NCBI GenBank assembly: GCA_964637725.1
Contig: CAZWXH010000012.1
Location: 1-26,407, forward strand
Origin: CAZWXH01 sp964637725
GTDB lineage: Bacteria; Bacillota_I; Bacilli_A; Erysipelotrichales; Coprobacillaceae
Reading direction: 5' to 3'
DNA: 26,407 bases
Position 1 is the first letter of the stretch. Every line of letters begins with the position of its first letter. Under the pieces are notes generated by a model. It was not told the origin of the DNA, did not search any database, and was given only the letters and a program-made list of their open reading frames with translations. Shown in pieces: positions 15,808 through 23,678 of the stretch. The position numbers and the translations under genes were made by a program.

Positions 15808-17004
15808 TTAAAATAAATTTTCAATATTTTTATATTGAGCATCTACAAAAACAAATTGAGTATCATCAATACACTTTTGAACCATTGATTGAAAATCCCA
15901 ATTTTCTTCATATGCTTGAGCTTTATAATTCTTAGGTTTAGTCGCAGGCTGTTTAGGTGTGAAAATTGTACAACAGTCTTCATGAGGTCGAACAGAAATA
16001 TCATAAGTCTCAATTTTTTTAGCGATATCAATGATTTCAAGTTTATCCATACACGCAACAGGTCTTAGAACAGGCATTGTAATCACTTCATTAATAGTCG
16101 CCATACTTTCTAAAGTTTGTGAAGCCACTTGTCCAATACTTTCGCCATTGACAATAGCTAAACAATTATTCTTTATAGCAACACCTTCAGCAATTCTATA
16201 CATCATTCTTCGCATCACTGTCATTGCATAACTTTCATCACAATGTTCATAAACCTTTAATTGTAATTCTGTAAATGGAACAATATGTACAGTAATCTTA
16301 CCATGTGTATAAAGTCGTAATACATTCACTAAATCTAAAACTTTTTCTTTTGCTAAATCACTCGTATATGGTGGTGATGCATAGTGAATACATTCAATAT
16401 CAACCCCACGTTTTAAAGTTAAATATCCAGCGACAGGTGAATCAATACCACCCGAAAGCATGAGCAATGCTTTTCCACCAACGCCAACTGGATAACCACC
16501 AGCTCCTAATATTACATTATCCATAACATATGAGAACTCTTTTCTTAGTTCTACCTTGACAAGAATTTCAGGATGGTGAACATCTACATTCAATTCCTTT
16601 GTTGTATGATGAAAAATATGTCCTGCAATTGCAACATTAATATCATGAGATTGTAAAGGATAATCTTTATCATTTCTTTTTGTATCAATTTTAAAAGTAT
16701 TTCCCTTATTATTCTCTATGACATGTAAACAAACATCTTTGATTTTTTCTAAATCACTTTCTACTTTATAACAAACAGAAAAAGAATGAATTCCAAAGAC
16801 TGTCTTTAATTTCTTACAAACAGCCTTTTGGTCTTCTCCATTCAATAAGATATACATACGATCATACGATAATTCATATTGAAGCTTTGGAAACGAATTT
16901 AAAATTTCCTTTGTGTTACCACATAATTTTCTAATAAAAACTTTACGATTTTTTCCTTTTGTTGTTAGTTCGCCAAAGCGAACTAATATATGATTACATT
17001 CCAT
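15808..17004 (-). CDS. thiI: tRNA 4-thiouridine synthase ThiI (short form, no rhodanese domain)
   Basis: ATP-dependent sulfurtransferase that adenylates U8 of tRNA for 4-thiouridine formation; in some bacteria it also serves thiamine thiazole synthesis. The 398 residues comprise a ferredoxin-like/THUMP region (about 1-165) and a PP-loop pyrophosphatase domain with LMLSGGIDSPVAGY (181-194). Conserved VNGESIGQVASQT (285-297) and PHEDCCTIFTPK (340-351) follow. It ends there, lacking the C-terminal rhodanese domain of E. coli ThiI, as in B. subtilis. The start is four bases after the desulfurase stop, with AGAGGTAA spanning that stop, so the sulfur donor and acceptor enzymes are translationally linked. 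Confidence 0.97.
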   Translation of the reverse strand: MECNHILVRFGELTTKGKNRKVFIRKLCGNTKEILNSFPKLQYELSYDRMYILLNGEDQKAVCKKLKTVFGIHSFSVCYKVESDLEKIKDVCLHVIENNKGNTFKIDTKRNDKDYPLQSHDINVAIAGHIFHHTTKELNVDVHHPEILVKVELRKEFSYVMDNVILGAGGYPVGVGGKALLMLSGGIDSPVAGYLTLKRGVDIECIHYASPPYTSDLAKEKVLDLVNVLRLYTHGKITVHIVPFTELQLKVYEHCDESYAMTVMRRMMYRIAEGVAIKNNCLAIVNGESIGQVASQTLESMATINEVITMPVLRPVACMDKLEIIDIAKKIETYDISVRPHEDCCTIFTPKQPATKPKNYKAQAYEENWDFQSMVQKCIDDTQFVFVDAQYKNIENLF

Positions 17005-17008
17005 TATT

Positions 17009-18148
17009 TTACCTCTGCTTTTTTATTGTTTTTAATATTGAAGAAAGATGATAAATAAACTTATCAATATCTTCTTTCGTTGTAAGATGTGAAAAACTAA
17101 TACGTATAGCACTTTTCGCAACATCATCAGATAAATTCATTGCTGCTAAAGTCTTCGAAACATCATTTTGATGAGAAGAACATGTACTTTTAGTTGAAAC
17201 ATAACAATCATGAGATTCTAACGCGTGTAAGATAACCTCGGGTTTATAACCAACACAAGAAAAGTTAAGAATATAAGGCGAGGAATTCTCCATAGGTGTA
17301 TTGATGACTACTTCACTTTCTTGAGATAAAGCTTCTCTTACATAGTGATTTAAAGTACTCACATAGCGATAATGTTGTTCTTGATTTTCTAAAACAAGTC
17401 TTAGTGTTTTCGCAAATAGTGTATGAGTTGCAGTATTTGATGTTCCCCCACGAATTCCTGATTCTTGCTGACCACCACAAACCAACGGAACTAAAGACAT
17501 TGATTCTTTCTTATATAAAACACCACTACCTTTTAATCCATAAATTTTATGAGCTGAGAAACTAGCCATATCAACTATTGAAAGATCAATAGGTATTTTA
17601 CCCATTGCTTGAACCATATCAACATGGAATTTCGTTTTAGGATTCATAACCTTTATAATATCTCTAATCTTATCAATTGGATTGATACTTCCTACTTCAT
17701 TATTGACATACATAATACTGACTAATATTGTGTCTGGTCTGATTTTTTTTGATAATTCATTAAGATTAACCTGACCATTAGCTAATACTGATATAAAATC
17801 TACATCAAATCCAAATACATCTCTTAATTGCACACAAGTATTATAAACACTAGAATGTTCTATAGCCGAAGTAATGATATGTTTTCCTCTATTTTGATAT
17901 TGAAAAGCACATCCTTTTATTGCAGTATTATTGGATTCAGTTGCTCCACTCGTAAAAAATATCTCTGATTGTTTTACATTTAATAGTTCTGCAGTTAAAC
18001 TTCTTGACTTTTCCATCAAAGAACTTGTTTGTAAACCTAAAGAATATAATGAATCAGCATTCGCAAAATAATCATTTAATAATGATTGATACATTTTATT
18101 AACTTCATCATTCAATGGTGTCGTTGATACGTAATCTAAATAAATCAT
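17009..18148 (-). CDS. Cysteine desulfurase (IscS/NifS family; NifZ-type partner of ThiI)
   Basis: PLP enzyme that takes sulfur from cysteine as an enzyme persulfide. The 379 residues carry ATESNNTAIKG (69-79), H98 (AIEHSS), the PLP lysine K201 in SFSAHKIYGLKGSG (196-209), GIRGGTSN (231-238) and the catalytic Cys323 in YVSTKSTCSSH. The cysteine loop is short, as in group II/NifZ-like forms. It begins MIYLDYVSTTPL; many relatives have LDNAATT at this point. Immediate linkage to thiI (4-bp gap) points to dedicated sulfur delivery for tRNA 4-thiouridine, as with B. subtilis NifZ, rather than general Fe-S assembly. GGAGGG precedes the ATG at 18148. Confidence 0.95.
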   Translation of the reverse strand: MIYLDYVSTTPLNDEVNKMYQSLLNDYFANADSLYSLGLQTSSLMEKSRSLTAELLNVKQSEIFFTSGATESNNTAIKGCAFQYQNRGKHIITSAIEHSSVYNTCVQLRDVFGFDVDFISVLANGQVNLNELSKKIRPDTILVSIMYVNNEVGSINPIDKIRDIIKVMNPKTKFHVDMVQAMGKIPIDLSIVDMASFSAHKIYGLKGSGVLYKKESMSLVPLVCGGQQESGIRGGTSNTATHTLFAKTLRLVLENQEQHYRYVSTLNHYVREALSQESEVVINTPMENSSPYILNFSCVGYKPEVILHALESHDCYVSTKSTCSSHQNDVSKTLAAMNLSDDVAKSAIRISFSHLTTKEDIDKFIYHLSSILKTIKKQR

Positions 18149-18205
18149 ATATTCCCTCCACTACTTAATATATGTATATATAACATTTTTCATGAATAAT
18201 TGCCA

Positions 18206-18232
18206 CTAAAAAAGTCCTTATACGGACTTTTT
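18206..18232 (-). terminator. Intrinsic terminator overlapping the 3' end of ezrA
   Basis: AAAAAGTCC and GGACTTTTT (18209-18217 with 18224-18232) with a six-base loop and a T-run. The last sense codons and the TAA stop (18218-18220) form the 5' arm and loop, so terminator and coding end are the same sequence. Confidence 0.88.
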
Positions 18233-19972
18233 GTTATTTTTAGCAATTAATTCTTCATAAGATCCTGGTTGTATTTTTTCGATAATATCAACTGCTGTCA
18301 TTAATGCTTTCGTATACTCTCCATTTCTGAAAAGAACTTCAGCCTTTGTTAATTCAGTATTTACTTCTAAAAAAGTGGAACGATAACGATTTCCAAAAAC
18401 AATTGCTTCTTCGACCATTTCAGCAGTTACGATTAAATTATGCACATTGTCATATAACTTATATATAACATCTCTTGCCCCATCTACTCGTTTAGACAAT
18501 TCATCTAATTCAACTGGTCGGCTTTGACGATATGCTTGTATTTGAGCTGCTTTATCATATGAATCTTGAATATAATCTTTATATGATTCATTAATCATAG
18601 GAAGGTGTTTATTCTTAATCTCAGATTTAATTTCTAATAATACAATATTAATATTTTCTAGTTCATCAATTGCTCTTTGTTCTTGTAAATAAAGATGATC
18701 TCTTAATTTAAAGAAGTCATTAAGATAATCTTGATGAATTAAGACACGTTGTGTTAAAGAATCTACCTTTATAATCATTTGAGAATAAGCAAAATCACCT
18801 TGTTTCATCTCTTCTTCTAAATCATAGGATTCTCTTAATAATTCATCAAACTCTTGATACTTTTCATCCACTACAATATCCATTTGATCAATTGAATATA
18901 AATTCTTGATTTTATTAAAATCAATCATCACTTGCTTATATTGGTTATATATCTCTGTAACTACATTATAACAATTATCCCACTTCTCTTTAAATTCATC
19001 AAAAGATTGTTTTTCTTTTTCTAAATCATGGATTAATAAATCTATTGCATCAGCTAAATTCTGTAAAGTCTCTGCAATATCTTTTAAGTCCATCTTTTTT
19101 ATATGTTCTACTGCTTGAGTTAATGATGTTTGAATAACATTTAAACGATTTGTAACATCTAACTGATTTAATGAAAAGGTCTCTTCTGGCATACCTTGTG
19201 TTAACAAGTAAATATGTTCAATTTTCTTTGGAAGATACTGTTTAACCACAGCTATATAGCTTGGTAACTCTTTTATATTTTCATCGATCCAATCAACCCT
19301 TTTTTCAATATCTAAAGTTGCTTGTTTAGCATCTTCAAAAAGTTGATTGTTCATCATTCCTTCTAATTTTACAAAAGAATCATCAACTTCATTAAATATA
19401 TCTAATAAATCTGGTACATATTCTTCTATTTTAAAACGGATGGTTTCAAAACGATCTATTGTTAAACGATATTTCTCTTTAACACGAATTATTTCAATAC
19501 GTTGAACATTTTCGATTTCAGTAATCTTTTCAATCTTGGTAAGTAAAGATTGTGAGTCATTATCATAAGTGTTTAACATTTCATTTAATTGTTTTAATTT
19601 TCTAGAAACTTTTCTAAGTTTTCCATAGAACAACTGTTCATCAACTTCATTAACTAAAACAGAAAGTTCGTTTTTTTGATAATCTGAAATTCTATCAAAT
19701 TCTTTTGAATATTCCTCATAGAGTTCTAAAACATCAGGCATGTTTTTAGAAATATTATGAACTCTTCCTAAACGATATTGTAAAGGTAATGATTTAATCG
19801 CATTCATCTTATTTTCTACTTCTACAATTTGTTTACGATATATTTTCAAACGAAGTCCTCTATAAAATAAAAGTACAATAATAAGTGCTACAATTCCAAT
19901 ACCTATAAATATAAGATTCTGAGAACCAATATCATTAACCATTTGATTTAATTTTTCCATTATTCCATCCAT
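18218..19972 (-). CDS. ezrA: Septation ring formation regulator EzrA
   Basis: Membrane-anchored cytoplasmic coiled-coil protein that restrains FtsZ-ring assembly and links it to the divisome. I choose ATG 19972 (584 residues), with AAAGGG nine bases upstream; a TTG seven codons earlier lacks a site. One TM segment at about 19-37 with a short outside N-terminus is followed by helical repeats throughout (heptad-like, spectrin-like architecture). The C-terminal signature GNRYRS..LEVNTELTKAEVLFRNGEYTKAL, ending in IQPG, is typical. The conserved QNR patch appears as IVFGNRYR, keeping N and R but apparently not Q. Length and synteny (rpsD upstream, desulfurase downstream) match B. subtilis EzrA (about 562 residues). 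Confidence 0.95.
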   Translation of the reverse strand: MDGIMEKLNQMVNDIGSQNLIFIGIGIVALIIVLLFYRGLRLKIYRKQIVEVENKMNAIKSLPLQYRLGRVHNISKNMPDVLELYEEYSKEFDRISDYQKNELSVLVNEVDEQLFYGKLRKVSRKLKQLNEMLNTYDNDSQSLLTKIEKITEIENVQRIEIIRVKEKYRLTIDRFETIRFKIEEYVPDLLDIFNEVDDSFVKLEGMMNNQLFEDAKQATLDIEKRVDWIDENIKELPSYIAVVKQYLPKKIEHIYLLTQGMPEETFSLNQLDVTNRLNVIQTSLTQAVEHIKKMDLKDIAETLQNLADAIDLLIHDLEKEKQSFDEFKEKWDNCYNVVTEIYNQYKQVMIDFNKIKNLYSIDQMDIVVDEKYQEFDELLRESYDLEEEMKQGDFAYSQMIIKVDSLTQRVLIHQDYLNDFFKLRDHLYLQEQRAIDELENINIVLLEIKSEIKNKHLPMINESYKDYIQDSYDKAAQIQAYRQSRPVELDELSKRVDGARDVIYKLYDNVHNLIVTAEMVEEAIVFGNRYRSTFLEVNTELTKAEVLFRNGEYTKALMTAVDIIEKIQPGSYEELIAKNNKKSV

Positions 19973-20002
19973 ATGTCCAAACCCTTTCTTCAACTATATA
20001 AT

Positions 20003-20031
20003 ATTCTACCATAAATAGTTTCATATTTCAC
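20003..20031 (-). promoter_or_regulatory. Probable promoter of ezrA
   Basis: Minus strand GTGAAA - 17 bases - TAGAAT, with the extended -10 TGG before TAGAAT (-10 at 20003-20008, -35 at 20026-20031), about 30 bases before the ezrA ATG. Confidence 0.5.
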
Positions 20032-20049
20032 CATTTTCTGATAATAAAC

Positions 20050-20079
20050 AAAAAAAATTGGACATATAAATGTCCAATT
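20050..20079 (-). terminator. Intrinsic terminator of rpsD
   Basis: AATTGGACAT and ATGTCCAATT (10-bp stem, loop TTAT on the minus strand) followed by seven or more Ts, five bases after the rpsD stop. Confidence 0.93.
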
Positions 20080-20084
20080 CAATA

Positions 20085-20690
20085 TTAAGAAAGTCTGTTA
20101 TAGTATTCTACGATTAATGCTTCATTGATTTCTTGATTTAATTCTGATCTTTCAGGTAATCTAATTAATTTACCTTCCATTTTATCATTGTTAACTTCAA
20201 CAAATCCTGGAACATGAGATACAGCTTCTAAACTTGCTTTAATAATATCTAAAGATTTAGATTTTTCTTTAACTGCAACAACATCTCCAACTTTAACTTG
20301 ACATGAAGCGATATCAGTCTTTACACCATTTAACATGATGTGACCATGATTGACTAATTGTCTAGCTTGTCTTCTTGTAGAAGCAAATCCAAGTCTATAA
20401 ACAACGTTATCTAATCTTGATTCAAGTAAACAGAAGAAGTTATAACCTGTTACTCCATCCATTTTTCCAGCTCTCATAAATGTATTACGGAATTGTTTTT
20501 CATTAACTCCATACATGTATCTTACTTTTTGCTTTTCAGCTAATTGCAAACCATATTCAGTTTGTTTCTTTCTCTTTTGCCCATGTTGACCAGGAGCATA
20601 AGGTCTTTTTGATAATTCCTTACCAGTTTCTAATGTAGAAAAACCTAAACGTCTAGATTTTTTCCATTGTGGTCCAGTATAACGTGCCAT
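20085..20690 (-). CDS. rpsD: 30S ribosomal protein S4
   Basis: Primary 16S rRNA-binding protein that nucleates 30S assembly; in many bacteria it also represses its own mRNA. The 201 residues run from MARYTGPQWKKSRRLGFS (ATG 20690, TAGGAGG seven bases upstream) through KRPYAPGQHG and the S4 RNA-binding domain (LESRLDNVVYRLGFASTRRQARQLVNHGHI, about 89-118) to the typical LPERSEL...VEYYNRLS end. A 14-codon upstream extension of the frame crosses the ribosome-binding site and is not coding. This version lacks the zinc-binding Cys motif found in some S4 proteins. It is monocistronic, with its own promoter, structured leader and terminator. Confidence 0.98.
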   Translation of the reverse strand: MARYTGPQWKKSRRLGFSTLETGKELSKRPYAPGQHGQKRKKQTEYGLQLAEKQKVRYMYGVNEKQFRNTFMRAGKMDGVTGYNFFCLLESRLDNVVYRLGFASTRRQARQLVNHGHIMLNGVKTDIASCQVKVGDVVAVKEKSKSLDIIKASLEAVSHVPGFVEVNNDKMEGKLIRLPERSELNQEINEALIVEYYNRLS

Positions 20691-20851
20691 TTTGTTTCCT
20701 CCTATTGTTTTATTGGCATAAAACAATAACAATGCATAGATTCATAAGGTTGTGTTTGTACTAAGTATTTCTCTTTGCAGCCAGATACTCTACATCCAAT
20801 TGTTACAAACGCATTATCTCACACTCTATGTGCTGCTATCATTTGTTGCAC
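20691..20851 (-). promoter_or_regulatory. Structured rpsD leader, candidate S4 autoregulatory RNA
   Basis: About 160 nt lie between the promoter and the rpsD ATG. An 11-bp hairpin, TATTGTTTTAT with ATAAAACAATA around GCCA (20703-20713 and 20718-20728), abuts the GGAGG. Further upstream GTTTGTA/TACAAAC (20754-20760 with 20804-20810) encloses AGTAT/ATACT (20764-20768 with 20785-20789), and GTGC/GCAC pairs near the 5' end. S4 autoregulation through the leader is established in B. subtilis; that this leader does it is inferred. Confidence 0.6.
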
Positions 20852-20857
20852 TTGTAT

Positions 20858-20885
20858 ATTATACCAATTTACAAACTCTTGTCAA
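20858..20885 (-). promoter_or_regulatory. Consensus SigA promoter of rpsD
   Basis: Minus strand TTGACA - 16 bases - TATAAT, with an extended -10 (TGG before TATAAT). Both hexamers are perfect, making it the strongest promoter in the window, as expected for a ribosomal protein gene. Confidence 0.9.
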
Positions 20886-20895
20886 ACAAATTTTG

Positions 20896-20921
20896 AAAAA
20901 ATGTTGATATAATCAACATTT
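20896..20921 (-). terminator. Terminator downstream of the EIIB-ROK gene
   Basis: AAATGTTGAT and ATCAACATTT (10-bp stem, 3-base loop, 20899-20921) followed by TTTTTC-type T-run on the minus strand. It is 53 bases past the stop and directly before the rpsD -35, insulating rpsD from upstream transcription. Confidence 0.85.
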
Positions 20922-20974
20922 AATAACTCGAATAAAGACTATTTGAATACTTTTCCATAAAAAGAGTGTTTTTC

Positions 20975-22381
20975 TTAATTAACAAGGGATTGAATACATA
21001 GCATTAATGTACCAAATAACGTATATTCTTGTAAATAATCAATCTTTTCAATACGTGGAATATATTCTTTAGGAATGTATTTTTCTAATTCTTTCTTTAA
21101 TTCATTAATATCTGTAATGACCATACAACAAAACACAATAAGTTCAGGATCAATTAAACTAATAATAGAAGTTAATGTTTTAGCCATTGCCTCAATAGCA
21201 CCTTCAGGTGTTGGATGTAATTCTAAAACATTTTTAGAATAATTAAGTGGCAAAAACTGTACTTCTCCCGATATCTGTTGATGTCCTACCCATAATTGAT
21301 TGTTGATGACATTTCCTACACCAGACAATGAATTTAAAGGTTGAAAGACAAATGAGAGAGATGAACAATTACCTTCAGAAGCATAATAGCCTAAAGCAGT
21401 GGCATTTGCATCATTACAAAAAACAAACTTCTGTTTATATCTTGAACAAAAATCTTTTTCAATAGAAATATTATCAACGCCATTGATGTTCATTGATTCA
21501 ATATGTCCTTTTCTTATAATTCCCGGAGTTGATAAACCAATGATTTTAATATCAGGGTATTGGGCAATCATACTATCAATAACATCATAATAATCCTGTA
21601 TTGAAAGATTTTTTTTGATAATTTCATTATCAGCTAAAGTCTTATTTTTTTCATCAAATAAACGATAACCAATATGTACTCGTTGACTATTTCTAATGAG
21701 ATAAATACACAATATCTTAGCATGACTATTTTCAATATTCTTCAACATTACTGGTCTTTGTATTTGGGAAGGAATATCAAAAGTATGATTACGCTTAGCT
21801 TCAATTAAAGCAAGCATTCCTTTGACATCATACTTCGCAAATATAGCTGGCGGAATTTTAATGATGATTTTATCCTTTAGAATTTCACAGACCTTAGCTC
21901 GCATATAAGATATTTGTGGTGCCAACATAATAACATCATAATCAACCCCTTCTTTATAGAGGTTGTTATATCCAACGGCATCAACTTTTATATCCATGTC
22001 CAAAAGTTCAGCAACTTCATTAATTCGCTCAGCAAAGTAAGTTGTTGTCAAACCACCGGTACAACTCATCAAGACCTTTAATATTGGTTTCTCCATAAGT
22101 TTTTCAACAGTCTCTAACATTTCATTAAATAACTCAACAGCATGTTTAATGTTTTTCATTTGAAAATGCAGATAAAATTCAATTCTTTCTGTTCTATTAT
22201 TAATAACAGAAAACTCAATAATGTTTAATTCATAAAAACTGATTTTTCCTTGACTGTACAATGTATCAATCATAATACTATCATCCTTTTCAGATAACTG
22301 AAAATGGGCTATATTATCTTCTTGTAAGAATATCCATTGTTTGAATACTTGGGTATATATATCACCTAAAAATTCATCCAT
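20975..22381 (-). CDS. PTS EIIB-like / ROK-like domain fusion, probable sugar-responsive regulator
   Basis: A 468-residue protein (ATG 22381, with AAAGGGAG seven bases upstream; an ATG six codons earlier lacks a site). Residues 1-95 are an unrecognised domain. Residues about 98-190 look like a lactose/cellobiose-type PTS EIIB domain: ILKVLMSCTGGLTTTYFAERI has the phospho-cysteine position (Cys107) and DYDVIMLAPQISYM the second half of the fold. Residues about 220-468 resemble ROK (IIGLSTPGIIRKGHI; FCNDANATALGYY at 322-334; GHQQISGEVQFLPL). The ROK kinase signature DxGxT is missing (ILCIYLIRNSQ there), and so is the CxCGxxGC zinc motif, so kinase activity looks unlikely. No clear helix-turn-helix was found. 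A palindrome covers the probable -10 of its own promoter, consistent with regulated or self-regulated expression. No sugar genes adjoin it. Assignment of domains is good; function is inference. Confidence 0.75.
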   Translation of the reverse strand: MDEFLGDIYTQVFKQWIFLQEDNIAHFQLSEKDDSIMIDTLYSQGKISFYELNIIEFSVINNRTERIEFYLHFQMKNIKHAVELFNEMLETVEKLMEKPILKVLMSCTGGLTTTYFAERINEVAELLDMDIKVDAVGYNNLYKEGVDYDVIMLAPQISYMRAKVCEILKDKIIIKIPPAIFAKYDVKGMLALIEAKRNHTFDIPSQIQRPVMLKNIENSHAKILCIYLIRNSQRVHIGYRLFDEKNKTLADNEIIKKNLSIQDYYDVIDSMIAQYPDIKIIGLSTPGIIRKGHIESMNINGVDNISIEKDFCSRYKQKFVFCNDANATALGYYASEGNCSSLSFVFQPLNSLSGVGNVINNQLWVGHQQISGEVQFLPLNYSKNVLELHPTPEGAIEAMAKTLTSIISLIDPELIVFCCMVITDINELKKELEKYIPKEYIPRIEKIDYLQEYTLFGTLMLCIQSLVN

Positions 22382-22418
22382 ATCATCACTCCCTTTCATT
22401 ATGTATCATTTATTAACT

Positions 22419-22439
22419 ATCTATAATATCATTATAGAT
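22419..22439. promoter_or_regulatory. Perfect 21-bp operator-like palindrome upstream of the EIIB-ROK gene
   Basis: Arms ATCTATAAT and ATTATAGAT are exact reverse complements around a three-base spacer. They enclose minus-strand TGATATTAT (an extended -10) and TATAAT, so a bound protein would block initiation. It lies 38 bases before the start codon. Confidence 0.6.
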
Positions 22440-22479
22440 GAAAACAATAATGAAAAAAAGTTTTATATGAATAAAGAAA

Positions 22480-22518
22480 AATATTTATCAAATATTTAAT
22501 TAAATAATGATAAATATT
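22480..22518. repeat. AT-only inverted repeat between the AEC permease and EIIB-ROK genes
   Basis: Perfect 11-bp arms AATATTTATCA (22480-22490) and TGATAAATATT (22508-22518) flank a 17-base spacer containing TTTAATTAAA. On the minus strand it is followed by TTTTTC, so it may be a weak terminator of the permease gene about 80 bases after its stop, or a protein-binding site. Confidence 0.5.
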
Positions 22519-22600
22519 GAAAATATATTTTATATCCAAACATTTTTTTATGTTATATCTTGAAGCTCTTTATAGTAGAAACAGATGTATCAATTCTCTA

Positions 22601-23536
22601 TTAAACTATAAAAATGACGATCAACGCATAGACAATCAAAGTAATGACCATGTTTAATGATATGAAAGCAGATAGGTAACTTGCATCGTCTTCTTCTTTA
22701 TAAAGTGATGAAATTTGCATTGGAAGAGCAAAACCTGTTGGACACATAAAATAAATAAGGACAGCAATCATGTATGTCTCCTCAGCCATCAAACTTGGAA
22801 ATAAGATAAAGAAACCAATAATAACCAAAACATAGAATACAATTCTTACAAGTAATAATTTTAGTAATGGTTTTAAAGTATGTAATTCGATTTTTAAATT
22901 ATAACCGATGATAAATAAAATCATTCCCATTATCGGTGCAGTAGCAGTAGCTGCGGTATTGGTATAGACATCAATAAAAGGTGTTTGTGCAAATAATGAG
23001 TATATCCCCGACAAATTCAATAATAAGCCTGATATTACAGCAATAACAAATGAATTAGAAAAAATAGTTTTAATTAATTCCTTAACTGTTGTATTATGAG
23101 CTGACATTTTTGTGACAATCACAGGAATAACAACAAATGCTATTAATGTTCCTGCTAAATCAAATATCACTGTATTACTCGCATATGCTACGCCTACAAT
23201 AGATGTATAAAGAGGTAATGCGACATTTCCACCCTCACATGTCGTTAACATGAAATATGAAATATGTGAAAACTTATCACCTGTGAATTTTTTTAGTCCT
23301 CTGCCTACGACCATAGCGAGTATAAAAATAATAAAAACATAACTAACAATTGAAATTGCTGAAACTTCAATTTGAGATGTTAATAAAATATTGAATATCA
23401 AAATAGGAAATAAAACATTAAACATAATTCTATTTGCGCCTTCTTTTTGTTTTGGAGTAATAATTCCTTTAACTCTTGAAACTAATCCTAACACCACCAT
23501 AAATAATACTGGAAACAAAGTTACTAAAGCTGTCAT
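22601..23536 (-). CDS. AEC (auxin efflux carrier) family permease
   Basis: Integral membrane transporter of 311 residues with about ten hydrophobic segments in two groups of five, separated by a hydrophilic loop near 142-160 (KMSAHNTTVKEL). Family features seen are the N-terminal FPVLFMVVLGLVSR...ITPKQKEGANRIMFNVLFPILIFN and the re-entrant-type stretch TTCEGGNVALPLYTSIVG (about 98-115). The C-terminal half has CPTGFALPMQISSLY. Bacterial members export or take up small carboxylates such as malate or other organic acids; the substrate here is unknown. GAGGCG precedes ATG 23536, and a good promoter lies about 30 bases further up. It stands alone between leuS and the EIIB-ROK gene. Confidence 0.92.
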   Translation of the reverse strand: MTALVTLFPVLFMVVLGLVSRVKGIITPKQKEGANRIMFNVLFPILIFNILLTSQIEVSAISIVSYVFIIFILAMVVGRGLKKFTGDKFSHISYFMLTTCEGGNVALPLYTSIVGVAYASNTVIFDLAGTLIAFVVIPVIVTKMSAHNTTVKELIKTIFSNSFVIAVISGLLLNLSGIYSLFAQTPFIDVYTNTAATATAPIMGMILFIIGYNLKIELHTLKPLLKLLLVRIVFYVLVIIGFFILFPSLMAEETYMIAVLIYFMCPTGFALPMQISSLYKEEDDASYLSAFISLNMVITLIVYALIVIFIV

Positions 23537-23566
23537 ATGTATCGCCTCTTTCTTTTTTACTTTTTT

Positions 23567-23595
23567 ATTCTATATGAGAAACTATCATCTATCAA
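23567..23595 (-). promoter_or_regulatory. SigA-type promoter of the AEC permease gene
   Basis: Minus strand TTGATA (23590-23595) - 17 bases - TAGAAT (23567-23572), upstream of the GAGGCG site. Confidence 0.7.
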
Positions 23596-23643
23596 ATACT
23601 TAATGATGATACTTTTCTATACTCAAAAAGCATAGCAAGAAAG

Positions 23644-23673
23644 AAAAAACATTAACTCAAAGAGCTAATGTTT
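23644..23673 (-). terminator. Intrinsic terminator of leuS
   Basis: AACATTAGCTC pairs with GAGTTAATGTT (11 bp with one G-T pair, loop TTT, 23648-23672), followed by TTTTTTC on the minus strand, immediately after the leuS stop. Confidence 0.9.
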
Positions 23674-23678
23674 CCATT

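Noticed and set aside
15843..16058. 71-codon ORF inside thiI
   Set aside because: Out-of-frame shadow of a well-conserved thiI region.
20691..20732. N-terminal extension of S4
   Set aside because: It would translate the ribosome-binding site and leader hairpin; S4 proteins begin MARYTGP.
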